A stretch of 64,000 bases of DNA from Strix aluco. Taxonomy: Eukaryota > Chordata > Aves > Strigiformes > Strigidae. The translations under genes and the position numbers were made by a program. The stretch spans positions 14,424,325-14,488,324 of the forward strand of contig NC_133971.1 of the NCBI RefSeq assembly GCF_031877795.1. Direction: 5' to 3'. Of this stretch, positions 13,040 through 26,500 are shown in pieces; position 1 is the first letter of the stretch, and each line of letters starts with the position of its first letter. The notes below the pieces were generated by a model. It did no database searches. It saw only the letters and a list, made by a program, of their open reading frames with translations, and had not been told where the DNA came from.

Positions 13040-13335
13040 CTGATCAGCAGTTGATGGGCTGGCCCTTGCTGCACGCTTATTGATCTCCTCTAATTGCTAG
13101 GTGGTGGAATATTTAAAACAGCTTTTTTTTGTGACTGGCTTGTTGCCTGCAGTGTAAATTTTGTTTGCATTGTCCATATGGGGATGTTTATTTCTAAACT
13201 TTATTGTTTTCTACCCATCTGCTTATAAGGTATAAAAGAAATCTCTTAGTTGATGTTATTTGTTGACACGTTTCCTAGAAATAAAAGCGATTAAAGAAAG
13301 CGACCTCATATATGCCAGTCTCAAAATGGGTTTCA
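13040..13335. other. Candidate conserved non-coding element
   Basis: A block lacking repeats with several short regulatory-like words: TAATTGCTAGG near 13,092, TTTGCAT near 13,163, and ATTAAATCAC near 13,336. It lies between GC-rich patches. It is assigned only by texture and by position in the gene desert upstream of SLC30A5. Confidence 0.18.
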
Positions 13336-16300
13336 TTAAATCACAAACATAACAAGTTTAACTTATACCAAATTAAGATACCAATTTATTTCTAGAGAAG
13401 GCTCCCTTCAAAGTTGAAAGCAGTGTAGCAGCCCCAGCAGACCAGCATGGCAAGCTGCCACCTGCAGGGACAGGGCAGTGGGTGTCTGCAGGGCACCCAG
13501 CAGGGTGACAGCACAGCTGCCTGTGGCTGCCACATCTGGCAGAGGGGACATTTGAGCAGCTGGTGAGGTGTGAATGGAGCCATTGTCCTTCAGAGGATGT
13601 CTCTGACTAGGGCCAGGGACAACTCAGTTTGTAAAAAATGTTGCACCATTTTAACATAGACCACCTTCTCTATAGAGGATGCTGGGCAGGACCCACTCCA
13701 TTACACAATGAGTCCCTGAGATCCTCAGGGTAGGCAGACCCTACACTTCGCTTCACTGCCCCATAGAGCCCCATAATTGCATCTGGCCAATGAACAGCTG
13801 GTTTTGGTCTGACTGAGACATTTTGGTATTAAATGCTCTTTTAATAACTACTACTCTCTCCCCACAGAAGTGTTACTACAAGTAAATCACCTCTCTGATA
13901 GATAACAAAGACAGCAAATGTTTTCATCCCAGATTCTTCATGCTCAAAAGTGAGGTGAGCCTGGCAGGAGCAGCTTCTCCGTAACCCTCTTTTGAGAGGA
14001 TTAAGCCTCTCAGGTGGGAGTCATGCCCTTAACTTTGCCCAGGTCAAAGTTGGTGTTCGAGGTGTCCCATTTGGTAGGAAAGGGCAGCCTTCTTTATTTA
14101 GTTTATGACTTAGTTTTAAAACACTGAAACTTACTTGACTTAAATAGGTGCACTTCTTCTGAGTGTGCTGTTCTCAGCAGTAACTACTAATCCTTATGGT
14201 GGCCTCCACTGATCCTTGTGGTGGCATAAAATTTTAAAGAGAACTTCTTTTACCTTTGGAAAAAGGGTTACCAATAACAGTGCTGAATAACATGATGTTT
14301 AGGACAGATTTCAGCATTACAGTCACCCCAACTCTGTAATGCTTCCCCATGGCCAGCCACTCTTCCAGACCTGTCAGTCCATTCCCAGTCCATGGGCTTT
14401 CCAAATATTTAAAGAGAAAAAAGGTGGGTGGATTAGAAGACCACCTACATGTGCTATATCTTCACAGCTGGACCTCTCAGGAAAATGTGTTCTATCATCC
14501 AAGGAGTGTCTCATAAAATCTTGGTTCAAATCAGTGACCACTTCTGCTGCTTCCCAATGAGAGAGGGGTGAACAAGTGTAACCTTGGTACCTTTGTCTGC
14601 TGCTTCAGGGTCATCAGGAAATAATAAAAGTGCAGCCAGCAAATATGATGCAATGCACAGAAAATGCCTACATCTCACGCCTATGTCAACAAATAGTCTA
14701 GTGAAAACACACCAAAGTTCTTGTTGCTGCTTGTTGCCTCCAACCAACCACATTTCATCAAAAGCAGAAACATGGAGAAAATATAGATTTCCTTCCACCA
14801 AATTTCTCTGTTCGAGAGCGAAGTTTCCAAAGACAAAAACATTCACACACTTCCAGCTGGAAGCACTGCCCAAGGGCTCTGCCAAGTCACACCAGGCCCA
14901 CAAGGCAAGCACATTCATGTCTTAGCAGCTTGTTGGTTAGGCTGACCCTTACCACTAGAAAGTGTCTCTTTAGACAGTCTAGAAGGAAGGATGGTATAAT
15001 TGTTACCATATGAGTTTCAAATTTAGGATTTCCTGGCCTGCAATATCTCTGTGATCTTCTGCTCATCTGCTTGCCATCAAAGCAACAATGCTCAGTCAAC
15101 AGCATCAAAAGCTTCAGACAAGACCATCTGCACACTAGAAATTAATAGTAAAACCTGCCTGATACCTGTAGCCTGTGACAAAGAAGAGACAGTGCACAGG
15201 GAATTATTCACAACAGAAGTAACTTTACAGCATGACCTCTGATGAAATCTCAAAGTCAGGAAGGTGCTTTTGTGGTGGAGGAGAGGATTACCCAGACTTA
15301 CCACAAGGTAAGTCCTTCTGGCAAGTCTTATCTGCTTACCATAACAACTGGGTCCAAATTTGCCTTAGCTCTGGGGAAAGGTTTAGGACTTGTTTTGAAA
15401 GACAAGAGATGCTGGAAGGCCATTGTCTTCTAGGCAGCCTGAATGATCTTCAAGTAAAACTGGTAATGCTGGTCAAAAGCAACCTCAGGTACACCACCTT
15501 GAACCTTTGTGTTCAAAATTTACCTCTGGGTTTAGTTCTTTACTCATTTACTCATGTTATTCTGAGCCCCTACAGTGCTGTACATAGTCCATCCAGTGCA
15601 GTACATATAGGTTTGACTTTTACAGTGGAGCATCTCTATAACTTCTCAGGTTGTCCCTTTTGCTATGACCTTCACAGGATTTTAATGTTGATAGCAAAAT
15701 TATTATCATAGCTGGGGATAAGAGACATGTTCTCAAACAAAACAGTTGGTGACAGCCTATAGTAACAAGATAAATAAAAAGTCTTTTATTAGGGAAAAGA
15801 AAAATTCTGTGAACTTGTAGCAGAACTTGGTGCAAAGTGGCTTGTAAAACCTTCAGTAGGGCTACAGAAAAGAAGTTCTTGAAAGTTCCTGGGATAAGTC
15901 CAGGAAAATAGACAAAAACAACTTTGGGATAAACATGATGACAAAATTGGATGAATTGAATATACAACCAGTGTTAAACAAAGAGTGGATGAATCAGGAA
16001 GAAAAAGGTGAAAATCAAGACCAGAACTGGTACTGCACTGGTATAAGAATGTCCTTCTAGGAACATTAAGCTGTCAGAATTTGATCTAAGCAGAGCAAAT
16101 CTATATATCCGTTGTCATTAAAAACAAGAGTAAGACAAGCACAATAAAGAACAGGACAAAATATTGGGCTGCACCTAGTCAGACACAAACACCTACATCT
16201 AGGCTGTTCCTGCAGCTTGATCAGGGCCTGGACTGGGTTCCTCTGGATACACTAATCCCAAGTCATACACTGGTGTACAGCAATACTTTTGTCTGTCTTC

Positions 16301-19300
16301 TGTTTTTCTCAGAAAAATACAAGAAAATATCAGAAAAATAACATCACTTCTAGAAAAAAAAAAAGTTTTTCTTTTGATTCTCTACTCTGCACTGAGAAAG
16401 AGTCATATTCTATTGGGAAGCATATGTACTTGGATCACATTTCTTCTTTTTCTTTCTCTTAAAAAAGAGAGATATTTAAAAATAATATAGCATCATTTAA
16501 AAATAGATTTATCATCCAGTTTTCCAGTTTACCTTAGGCATTTGTAATTGTGAAATTATGAGCATGGGAGGGATGCTCTGTCCTATATAAAGAAGGTGCC
16601 TTGCAGGGGACCCAGGGATAGCCACATCTGCCGAAGCCTCAAGCTCATGGCTTCTGCCTACCAGAGCACTTCAAAAAACAGATTTGTAGTTGCCATTGTC
16701 CCTTAATTTTCAGAACAAAGGCTGATAAATATAATCAAATGACCCCAAATCCTCATTTACACAATGGTCTGTTAACACTCTTCTGGAATTTTAAAGGATC
16801 TTTCAAGGGGGTTCATATTTAACGTTCACTGCCTTTCCAGCACACGCTGCTGTCTGGAGCCTTGACTTAACAAGACTCATTATTTCTCCATAAAGATGTC
16901 TTTCTAGATGAGCTTTCTGATATTCTTGTTTGTGTTTGTGATTGAAAGTATAATGTCCTCAAACTGCCACTATAAATCATTAGAGTTTAATTATCAAAAC
17001 TGTTTTCTCATCCAAGTAATCTTTGGCTAAATGTGTCAAGTCAATGTGACAAGTAAAGAAGACTGATTTTTACAGACAGCTTGTATGTACCCAGGTAATG
17101 TGGACAGCAAGTGCACATGTAACAATTTGATTTCAGGAAGCTCTACAGGATTAGATCACATCCTTCATACTGGAACAGACAAAACATGGTGCACAAAACC
17201 AAACACCGCTCCTTTGTCTTCAAATGGTTGTTCCAATATGGAACTAACAGGATCTGACTCAAACTCATCCACATGAGGAAACTCCACTGTGACTCCTCTG
17301 GGCACCCTCTGGGGTCAGCTGGATGCAGACCCTTCACCCACATTGGAAGTGATGACAACAGATCTAACGCTGTAAGTACGTTATTCAAAAGGTAATGTGA
17401 CCCTGCAAGAAAATCGGCAGTTTGCATCTGTGACCTTGACAGCCTGAAGTGCTGAATCTCTCCATTCATGCAGTTCAAGGGCAAAAATGTGTACATTTGC
17501 TAGAACTGTAAGAATATTTCCAGCTAATAGGCTGAATTAATGCCTAAAAGTTAAATTACAGTCTTTACACTTTTTCTGCCTTTCCTCTGAATACTCAGCT
17601 CCATTTGTGCATGTACAGACAAGAGACATTTTGAATAAATGTGGTGTTATGACATGATCCTTTAAGCAACTGAGAGATGAAAAGCTGATTTTTGTTTCAG
17701 GGGTAAATTTGGAGATTGATGCAAGGGATTCAGCTGTGCAACTGACATTAAAGCTAATAGAAGACACAAGAAAAACAAAATTACATTCTCCTCCTTGGAC
17801 AAAAAATTAAATACAGATTGCAACTTATTCAAAGAGTTCAAAGTCAATTACTTTTTCCAGTGAAATCAATGAGAAGGACTTTCCATTTCAGCTCATCAGA
17901 CTTGCTATCCACTGAGAAGAGAGACTTTGTCTGGGATCTTCACCACAATTTGCTTTCCTGGGTTGTTGGGTTTTCTTTCTTTTTTTGTCTGATTGATGAT
18001 TGGTCTTATAAACACAACATTCATTTTTTTCCAAAGGCAATTTCACTGCTTTCAATAACTGACTAGAATTTTGAAAAATCACTTAAATTTTCCTTTAAGA
18101 CAATGTAAATGACACAACAAAGACCAATATTAGCTGGATGAAACATCCAAACCACACATCCCCTTCCCCAACAGGCCTGTTAAAGTGAAGCTGCAGATCT
18201 ATGGAGACACACTGACCAGAATAAACTTTCATCCAGTGACCTCTTTAAAAACTGTGTGCATACTTTGACTTGGTCTTCATTTGTCACTGTTTGGTTGAGG
18301 CAGGTATCACTTGAATGGACTTTATCTTTCTCCGTCGATGGTAGCAGTATGCACAACAGCAGACAGTCACTTATAAAACCACTACAGAACATGGAGTAGA
18401 TGTGCCTGAGGGAGATTACGCTGATGTCTACATTCATTCAAAGATGTCAACTCTATCTGCTTACACGTACTGATCTCAAATTTTGTTCCAGGGGCTTGGG
18501 TGTTGGCATTATCATCTCCAAGATCTAGGTTGGTTCCCAGCCTGACAACTGTCATTCGTTCTTAAAACCACTTGTCCACACAAACATGGCATCTCTTCTC
18601 TTTATTTTCCATATGAGATTTGTAGCGGCTCCAGGTCTAGTATACAGTTAGTGCACCCTCCCAGATTATGTGCAGCTACATCAGCCCAGGCAAGCTGAGG
18701 ATCCAGCAGCCAAATCACCAGGGTCCAAATTCTAACATTATTTAATAATCATAACATTTAGCTGCTAAGTAGCCAAAATAATTAATCACATCATTCTCAA
18801 CTTCCCATGCCCTGTAGTTACCTCACTCCTTGCCACTACTGCTCCGTAGCCTGCCTGGTGTGCCCACCATGGCTGCTGAGCAATGCACCAGACCATGCAA
18901 GAGATCTGCACAGCTGATTTCACTCCCTTCTCCTTTGAAGCCTGAGCTTGTGCTTATAAAGATGGATGTACAAGATGAAGCAGGGACACGTGTCAGTGGG
19001 GCAGGGGTGGGAGGAGGAGCTCACAGTGCAGCTAACACTGCCAAAGCTGTGGTGGTGGGGTATAGCTTGCTGTGCAGTCCCCAAGGGGAAGGGAGATGGG
19101 GAAAAGGGAGTTTGTCTGAATAGGCCTTGACCACCCTGTCTTGATACTACTACATATAAGTACCAAATATACACAGATATAGTATATGCAAGGTTTGCTA
19201 TCAGTTAGCTAAAGGAAACTATTATTTTAAGGACTGTACTTTTCATGGTAGATTTGTTTTACTTTTGAATTAATTTTTTAAGGGAAAAAATTGAATTACA

Positions 19301-20488
19301 AGTTTAAGGGGAAAAAAATGCATCTACACTTTGATTAAAAATCTTGGTTTAGGCTAGGAAAAACAGAAAGAAGGAGAGACCCAGGCCTTTTGGAGAAAGA
19401 GCAAAGAGTATGAAATATCCCAAGTGGATAGACAGGTTTATCACCGTGACCAAGGCTCTGTACAGTAACACCTGTGTCAGCCACCCAAACAAAAACACAC
19501 AAAATGCTTTCTGATAGCCAAGGTTGTGATAAGAGGCAGAGTCTGTCGTTTAGCAAATACCCATGTGGGACACAATCTCAGCACTGGTATTGGGTCTCCA
19601 TCAGTACTGGAAAGAGGAGCTTATCTTGCTGGGTTGAGCCTCGAGCTGCATCCAGCTCCAACCAAGCTCCGAGCTCTTGACAGGCATCCACTAAGTGTGG
19701 GCTCAGTCCGAGCGCTGCCAGCTCAGCTGTGCCTACCGTCTGGCAGTGCTTAGACTCCAGTGTGGCGTTTTTTCAAGGCATCAAAGCAGCAAATTTCATC
19801 CCAAATGAGATGCAATCTTCCTGATGAAGTGGACACCACTGTGCTGTAGCAAAGGTGGCAGACATCTGTTTGCCTAGAGCTGCCACCCCAGGGCTCTTCT
19901 TCCTTCACAGGAGGGAAGCGCTTTTCCATCACAAGAACTCAGCGCTTCTGGTGTGGCATACGCCCAAAACGCCAAGATGCACCAAGCAGTCATGAAGGGA
20001 CTTCATTTTGATCATATTTTCCCCATGGAAATACAGTGCTTCCAAGCAACAGTGGTGACTATATAGGTTATAAGCTTCTAATAATCAAGTTTTTGGCACC
20101 ACGTAGATGTTCAGGACAGCCTAGTGGCTTGAAGACTGTTTTGGGGCATTAGAGACATGAGTTCATCTCAGCCATAAACTTCCTGGAGATAAACTGCTCA
20201 GCCTGTTCTGTGACTCATACTCTGCCTATGCAAACAGAGCCACTATCTTACAAGAACAGCCAGAGAACAAAATAACCCAGAGATTACAATATTCTCACCT
20301 ACACCAGCGCTGAAGGCCAGGAAAGCCCCCAGAGCTCCCACTCTCAATATTCAGCCAGCAACCAGTCTAGGACTGACCATCACCTCCAAAAGTTCAGTGC
20401 ATTTAGGCCTAGTTATATCCTGACAGAGCTTTTACATGTCCTTATACAGCTGAGTTTATAAGACAGGCTCTGAAACCACTAAGGTCAT

Positions 20489-20503
20489 AAAAAAAAAAAA
20501 AAA
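20489..20503. repeat. Poly(A) run, 15 nt
   Basis: An uninterrupted run of 15 A. The sequence upstream does not look like a spliced gene copy or a SINE, so there is no support for a retrocopy tail. Confidence 0.8.
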
Positions 20504-23500
20504 CAGTGAATCTCATTGCTTTTCACATTTCATAAATAAAAATAATAAATGGAGACTTTTCTCCTTGAAATATCAATTTAATTGATAAATGAAATTCGTG
20601 TTGTTTGGCTCCACTCAGGATATCGTCCTACATGTACCAGAAGGATAGAGAGAACAGAAGTGGAAGACAGTCTATACTATGAAGATGAAAAGAATAAACA
20701 TTGTGATCTATGCAAACCCTCTGAAAACCCTACTTTTGCTTTTGATTTTATTTCTGTCCTGTATTTTTAAGAATACAGGTGAAATAATAAATATCCCACC
20801 TTCTACCACTGGAAGACTCACTGCAAATCATAAGATGTAAACCAGATGTTCATATAGAGAGCTCATATGACATGTTCAAACAGATTCGTATATATACACA
20901 CAGATTATTAACCCTGTAATTATTTGGAATCACATCCATATATGTGTGCTTGTATGTATGCATTTCTTTCACTAAATACATTATTACCAAATATAAATGT
21001 TAAAGTTACAAAAAGGCAACAGCTGGATCACAACAGGATCCCAGAGGCCACTACCTCATGGGATTTTTAGAGTACCATTACAGCAAAATCACTTGCAGTG
21101 CTTTACATAATATAAACAGTGTATCTCAACAGTGCTACCAAGAGCATGAAGAGCCATCAGAAGCAGGAAGGCAAGGGAAACAGCCTTCTCACCACACCAG
21201 CAAGGGGCAAAAATATAAATATTTCAGTAATAAAAGCTTGTCACAACATGACTTTCCTCCGTATGTAGTATCTGCTGTGTGTTAGCATTAGTATTTACTG
21301 TGACAGTGAAGGTGTTGCATCCAAGTATTTAGCAAAGGGCTGGAAGCCCTGAGTGTTGGGTTTCCATCAAAGGGCTCCATGTGGGGAAGAGAGAGAAGAC
21401 CCCATGACAGCCTCAGTGTCCTGCCTGCCATGAAGGAGGGCAGCCCTGTGAGCACTGGGACCAGGGTGTCTTCCCAGGGGAACTCAGGGGACATCCCTTC
21501 TCCCACGGCACCCCAAGGTGCCCCTTGCTGCTCACTGGGTCACTTGGCTCTGGTTGATGCGTGGCTGGTGGCAGCCACCCCTCCCTTTCACTGTTCCTTG
21601 ACCATCCACGGGACTTGCACTTTGCAGTCCCCTCCCCAGGATGCTGGCTGGAGCCCAGGTCAGGTTTGGAAAGATTCCCCCCACAACATGTTTTCCAAAA
21701 TCCTGCCCTCTATCCCAGCAGCAATCTCACAAGCTGCCTTGTCCCTGGTGTGCAAAGTGCTAGGAGAGCAGGGGTCCCTCAGCCAAGAGCTGCCCCATGC
21801 CTCCCTGAGCTGCCCCACATAGAGAAACAAGACCCTCAGCACACTCAGAGAGCCATAGCCCACCTCAAGCCTACTTCTGCCCTAAATTCTGGGGACATGG
21901 ACAGCTTCACACCTTTTCTATCCTTTGTTTTAAACCTCGTGATAACCTTGGCAAGGGCAAAATAAAAGGTAATCATGAGAGAGGAGCCCTCTGCTGGTGA
22001 ATTAATTTCTGGCTGCAGAAGAAATGACAAAATTTGCCTTGTGTTGGGTTTCTTCTCTACTCTGTCAGCAGATCTGTAAGGTTATACAAAACAGTATCCT
22101 TTCATTAAAGGAACAAGGATATCTGAAAATCTATGTGCTGGGAAGATGGTGGTGAACAAGGTTCCCAGGTTAGGGAAATCAAGTTAGGACAGTTTGCTGA
22201 TGATTTCCTGGCACAGGTTTAACTATTGAATTAAAACCCACGGACATTAGAGGTGACATTACAAGTCAAAGGAAGATGCTGTGGGGGTTTAGGCTGGAGA
22301 CCAGAAAAAGAGAGGACATACTCCCTATCCCCTGTCCACACACTGATTATCCAGGTGCATCACGTGTGTGATGAATATGTTCTCATACAAGGCACAAATC
22401 TGGCCTGCCATTTGTGTCACATGGGCTCTCATCCTAGTGTTGTGTATGAATGCTGCTCTCCCCAGTATCTGCATTTCAGTCTTACTACAGCAATTCTCTT
22501 AGGACAGTATCACCTTTAAAAATGCATTTAAGGTTAAAATAAACCCAGGGGAGACCAGACAGACGATTATGTGTAGGTTGGCAGTGGTGTGTGGCTAGAA
22601 GGCAATCAGTGTGGTGTCCCTCTGCGAGCAAGGAGCATCATATACCCCAGGGCAGGAAGGCAATCCTTTCTTCCCTATGCAGCTTTATCATAACCCTCTC
22701 TGAGATTTTGCCATCAGTTCTGACCATTCGGTTATCCATGATGTACAACACAGAAAGGGAAAAGCATAAAAAAGCACAGGTGAGGGACACTATGCTTCAG
22801 GTATTTCTATTATCTGTCTCCATCAAGTCCATTCAAATTAAAAAATGTCCCCAGCAGTCTTTCCCCCACCACTCCAGATGGTCATGAGCACCATGCCATG
22901 GTGGGTGTCCCCTTGTTTTCGGTCACTGGCCACAATCCGGGAGAGAGCAGCACGTCTGTACAAAACTGGCCCTGAGGATGGAGGGATTCCTCAAAACCAT
23001 GACTCTCTGCACCCCTTCAATATTTATAAGTTGCATTAACCCTGAGCACCATGTGTTAGGGTATTGATCTACAAGCTACTTGATAACACACAGAGAAATA
23101 CTACATTGATGTCTATGACAAGGGGAAATATATCTGGGAGATAATGACAACTTGTTTCAGTCTGAAATGGTGACAAAATATGATTATCTGAGGTAAAAAT
23201 ATGCTATTAATCATTTGGCAAGAGGTCAAGCATACTTCAGCTTCGTGGTTCCCCTGCAAAGCCCAACAATAAAAAGTGGGGGGAACGAACTGCTTCAAGG
23301 CTTTTTTCTCACTAGAATCAGCTTTTAGTGTTCATCTATCGAATTTTAAAACAGCCAATTTGGAGAGGAAGCGTTAATAAACTGACCTACTCTCTGCAAT
23401 GCTGGTTTCATATTTTTCATCTCTTTCCTAATATAATTGATAGTAAAGGAAACATTGGGCTGTAAGTAAAGTTGCTCATGTGGGCAGCCAATGGCAAGCA

Positions 23501-26500
23501 CTGAGAGGATGTTTTACACACTCTTAATAACAATTAACATCTTGTTGCAGCCATCAGTGGGGTTGGGGTTAGTGCACTGTCAGTGGGAACTGCTTCCATC
23601 AGACCACACACCTCTGCCGCACTACAAGCTTCTGGGTTTTTTTGAAAAATGTAGTGCACTGGGTACAAATTTAACAGCGGTTAACTTCTTTTTGAAGAGA
23701 TAATATAGGATGCCCATTCCTTACTCCAGAGAGAGAAGCTAATCCCTGCTGTAGAGAAGGCAAGGCAACGGGGGCAAAAGTATTGGTGGACCCCAAACCA
23801 CCCATGTCATAAACATCTATTGCCAACAAGACCCAGAGTGGGTATCTTTCCTGATCATCCTCCGCTGAGCACATCTTCCCCTTTGGTGAAATTGTGAAGG
23901 GGTCACCAAACCATCAGAAATTATCCCTCGACTGCCAGAAATTCTGGCCACAGGCCAGAACACAGGTTTCTCTGATCCTTCAGGTGAACACGAGCCTATT
24001 TCTTACCTCCCCGGAATGCCTGCTACACCTGGCAGGAACTGCCCTGCAGGAAAAGGACCAAGCGCTTCTTTCTACATGTCTATACTGGGAGCCCAGAAGT
24101 TCATCTAAGTGGAATTTGCAGAGAGTGGACTTCCTCTTTTTTTAAGTAATCTTGTTCCAAGAATTGCAGTACAGACCTCAAAATTGATTTTATTATTATT
24201 TATTAAAATGTAAGGTTTGCACTTAAAACAGAGAATGCTCTCCAGCTGTCAGCTATCTTATGCCACTTCATTATCCATAATCCTGATATTAATTTTTCAG
24301 ATGTTAAACTATTGTCCAATAGCTGGTTGTGACATTTCAGAGGGGATGGGGAGTGGAAATGAATGCTTTTGAAGTGGTCCAGACTCATTGTACAGGAATT
24401 GCTATTGAATTGCTATTGCAGGTACCCCTCACTATTCCGCTGCTGTCTTACTCCTCTTCTTCAGGGTGATTTCGTGGACCCCGTAATGCGCCCCAACAAC
24501 CTCCTTTACACTCATTTGTCTCCAGCACATGGGAGGGGAACACAACTTACAAAAAGATTAGTTGGTGCCTGTTGTGGAAGGTGGAAAGAGATATCAGATG
24601 ACACCAGACTGGAATCAGGTACTTCTACAATGTTTTAACAATGCCTTGAGTCATCCAGTTATGAACAAGTTGGGATTTTCATCATCTAAGTGACAGTCAG
24701 ATCTCAGTAACATGTAAGGAGTCAGTTGGGCTGTGGTTTAACTATGTCCCAAGCACCAAGAAACTGGGAGGGTGTCACAGAAGCTCCCCTGGGACCAGAG
24801 GCACTGCGGTCCTGTTCACATGGAGGGTTGCTGCACTGACATACCTCTCCATCCCATAGCTTGGGGAACTCAGTTCTTTGCCCAAATGGATGTCATCTGA
24901 GCTTTGTTTGTCTCCTCATATCTTCATTGTATGTTCTTGGGCTTATTTTCTGCATAGCTTGCTTTAGCCAGCTTGTTCCATACCACCCACTGCTTCAGGT
25001 GATCAAGAATTATCACTGAAATAACCACCTAAGAACAAGGGAGGAGATATTCAAAAGCAGAGATGAGAACAGAGTCTCATTTGTGTATTTGAAAATTCCC
25101 CTCATTAGTATTAAAAGTGTATCTTGAGAAGGATGCTTTATAGTGACAGCACATATGGAAAAAAGAAAGACAATGTTCAAATAACAAGAGACATATCTGC
25201 CAAAAGCCAGCGCAGAAGCATTACTGGATTAGACCCCAGGTGTTAAGTGCATTCCCCAGGCACTCTCTGCCCATACACCCTTGCTGTATGTCACACCCTT
25301 ACTCAGCACCTTCTTCAAAGAATAGAAATAAAACCTTTTAGAGAGTTTGGTGAGACACCCAGAATCAGTGTTGTAACACAGCACCCACTTTGCAGTGCCT
25401 CCAAAACAACCCAGCAAATGCAATATTCCTCTTGCTTTCTCATTCCAGTTTCTACTTGTTCCATGAAACTAAAATCTCATTTCTACGCAAGCTTTGCTCT
25501 ATAATTCACTCTCCAGTCTCTGTTTAAAACACACCAGATTCCAGCTGTAAACTGCTTCAAATATTCTGAGAACTTCTGCAAAGCACAATGCAAATTTGAA
25601 AAGTTCAAGCCTGGTGCTAATGCAATAAAAGAAGGCGAATATGATTCCAGATATACAGTTGGTGTAATGCCTTTAGGAACTGCTCCATCAGTTTGATTTA
25701 GAAAATGATTGCATTATGTTAAAACAACAAAATTGGATAAGAGGGAGAGGGATTTGTTGACGTAAATCTTGTCTCTGGGTTCCAAACCCCTCCAAGTAAA
25801 CGCAAATGAGAAAATATATGCAGAGAGAACTGCTAGTTTCCCCTGAGGAGATTTTTTTTCAAGGAAGTAAAAGTCCATATTGGAAATCAATCCAGTTGTT
25901 TATAAAGTAAGAAACCTCTATTGGAAGTCAGCGGGAAGGAACATTGGAAGCAAACCATCAAATAGCAGAGAACAAAGGGAAAAAATACCCAAACCATATA
26001 TCCCAAACTTACTGTTCTCAAATAATGGTTCTGATTCTGATCTCATCTGCAATAAATTGGGAATAACTTGGCATTTGTCAGCCAGACATGGCCATTTCAA
26101 AACTAACAAAACACTGTGGAAGAGCAATCAGGAATAGGCCAATAGCTTTAGTAAGTGTCCTTGCAAATAACCAGCACGGGGAAGAAACAAGGCAGAAAAA
26201 ACCTTAGGCAGCAGAAATTCTTCAAATATTTTTCACAGACATGTGCTGGTGGTAATCTTCAGCCTACCAACTGACAATGATAGCTCTTCACTTTAGTATT
26301 TCTCCTGCCAGAAGAGTCCTGCCAAACAATATCAGACTATCGGGAACAGAGAGCCTGGGCAAGAGGCCAAGTTAGGAGATGAAGGATTTGCTTCCCTTCT
26401 GCTTTCCCCTGTCCCTACAGCTCCCCAAAATTGGGAGGAAGAGAGTCAGGGAGCAGAGCCTGCTGGAGGCACCTTTCCACAGACAGCTGTGATTTTACCA

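Noticed and set aside
20489-20503. Poly(A) run as the tail of a processed pseudogene
   Set aside because: No gene-like or SINE-like sequence precedes it, and no flanking target duplication was seen.
21379-21965. Two overlapping plus-strand frames of 147 and 134 codons
   Set aside because: They sit in a GC-rich patch in different frames over the same bases, with no motif. Composition explains them.
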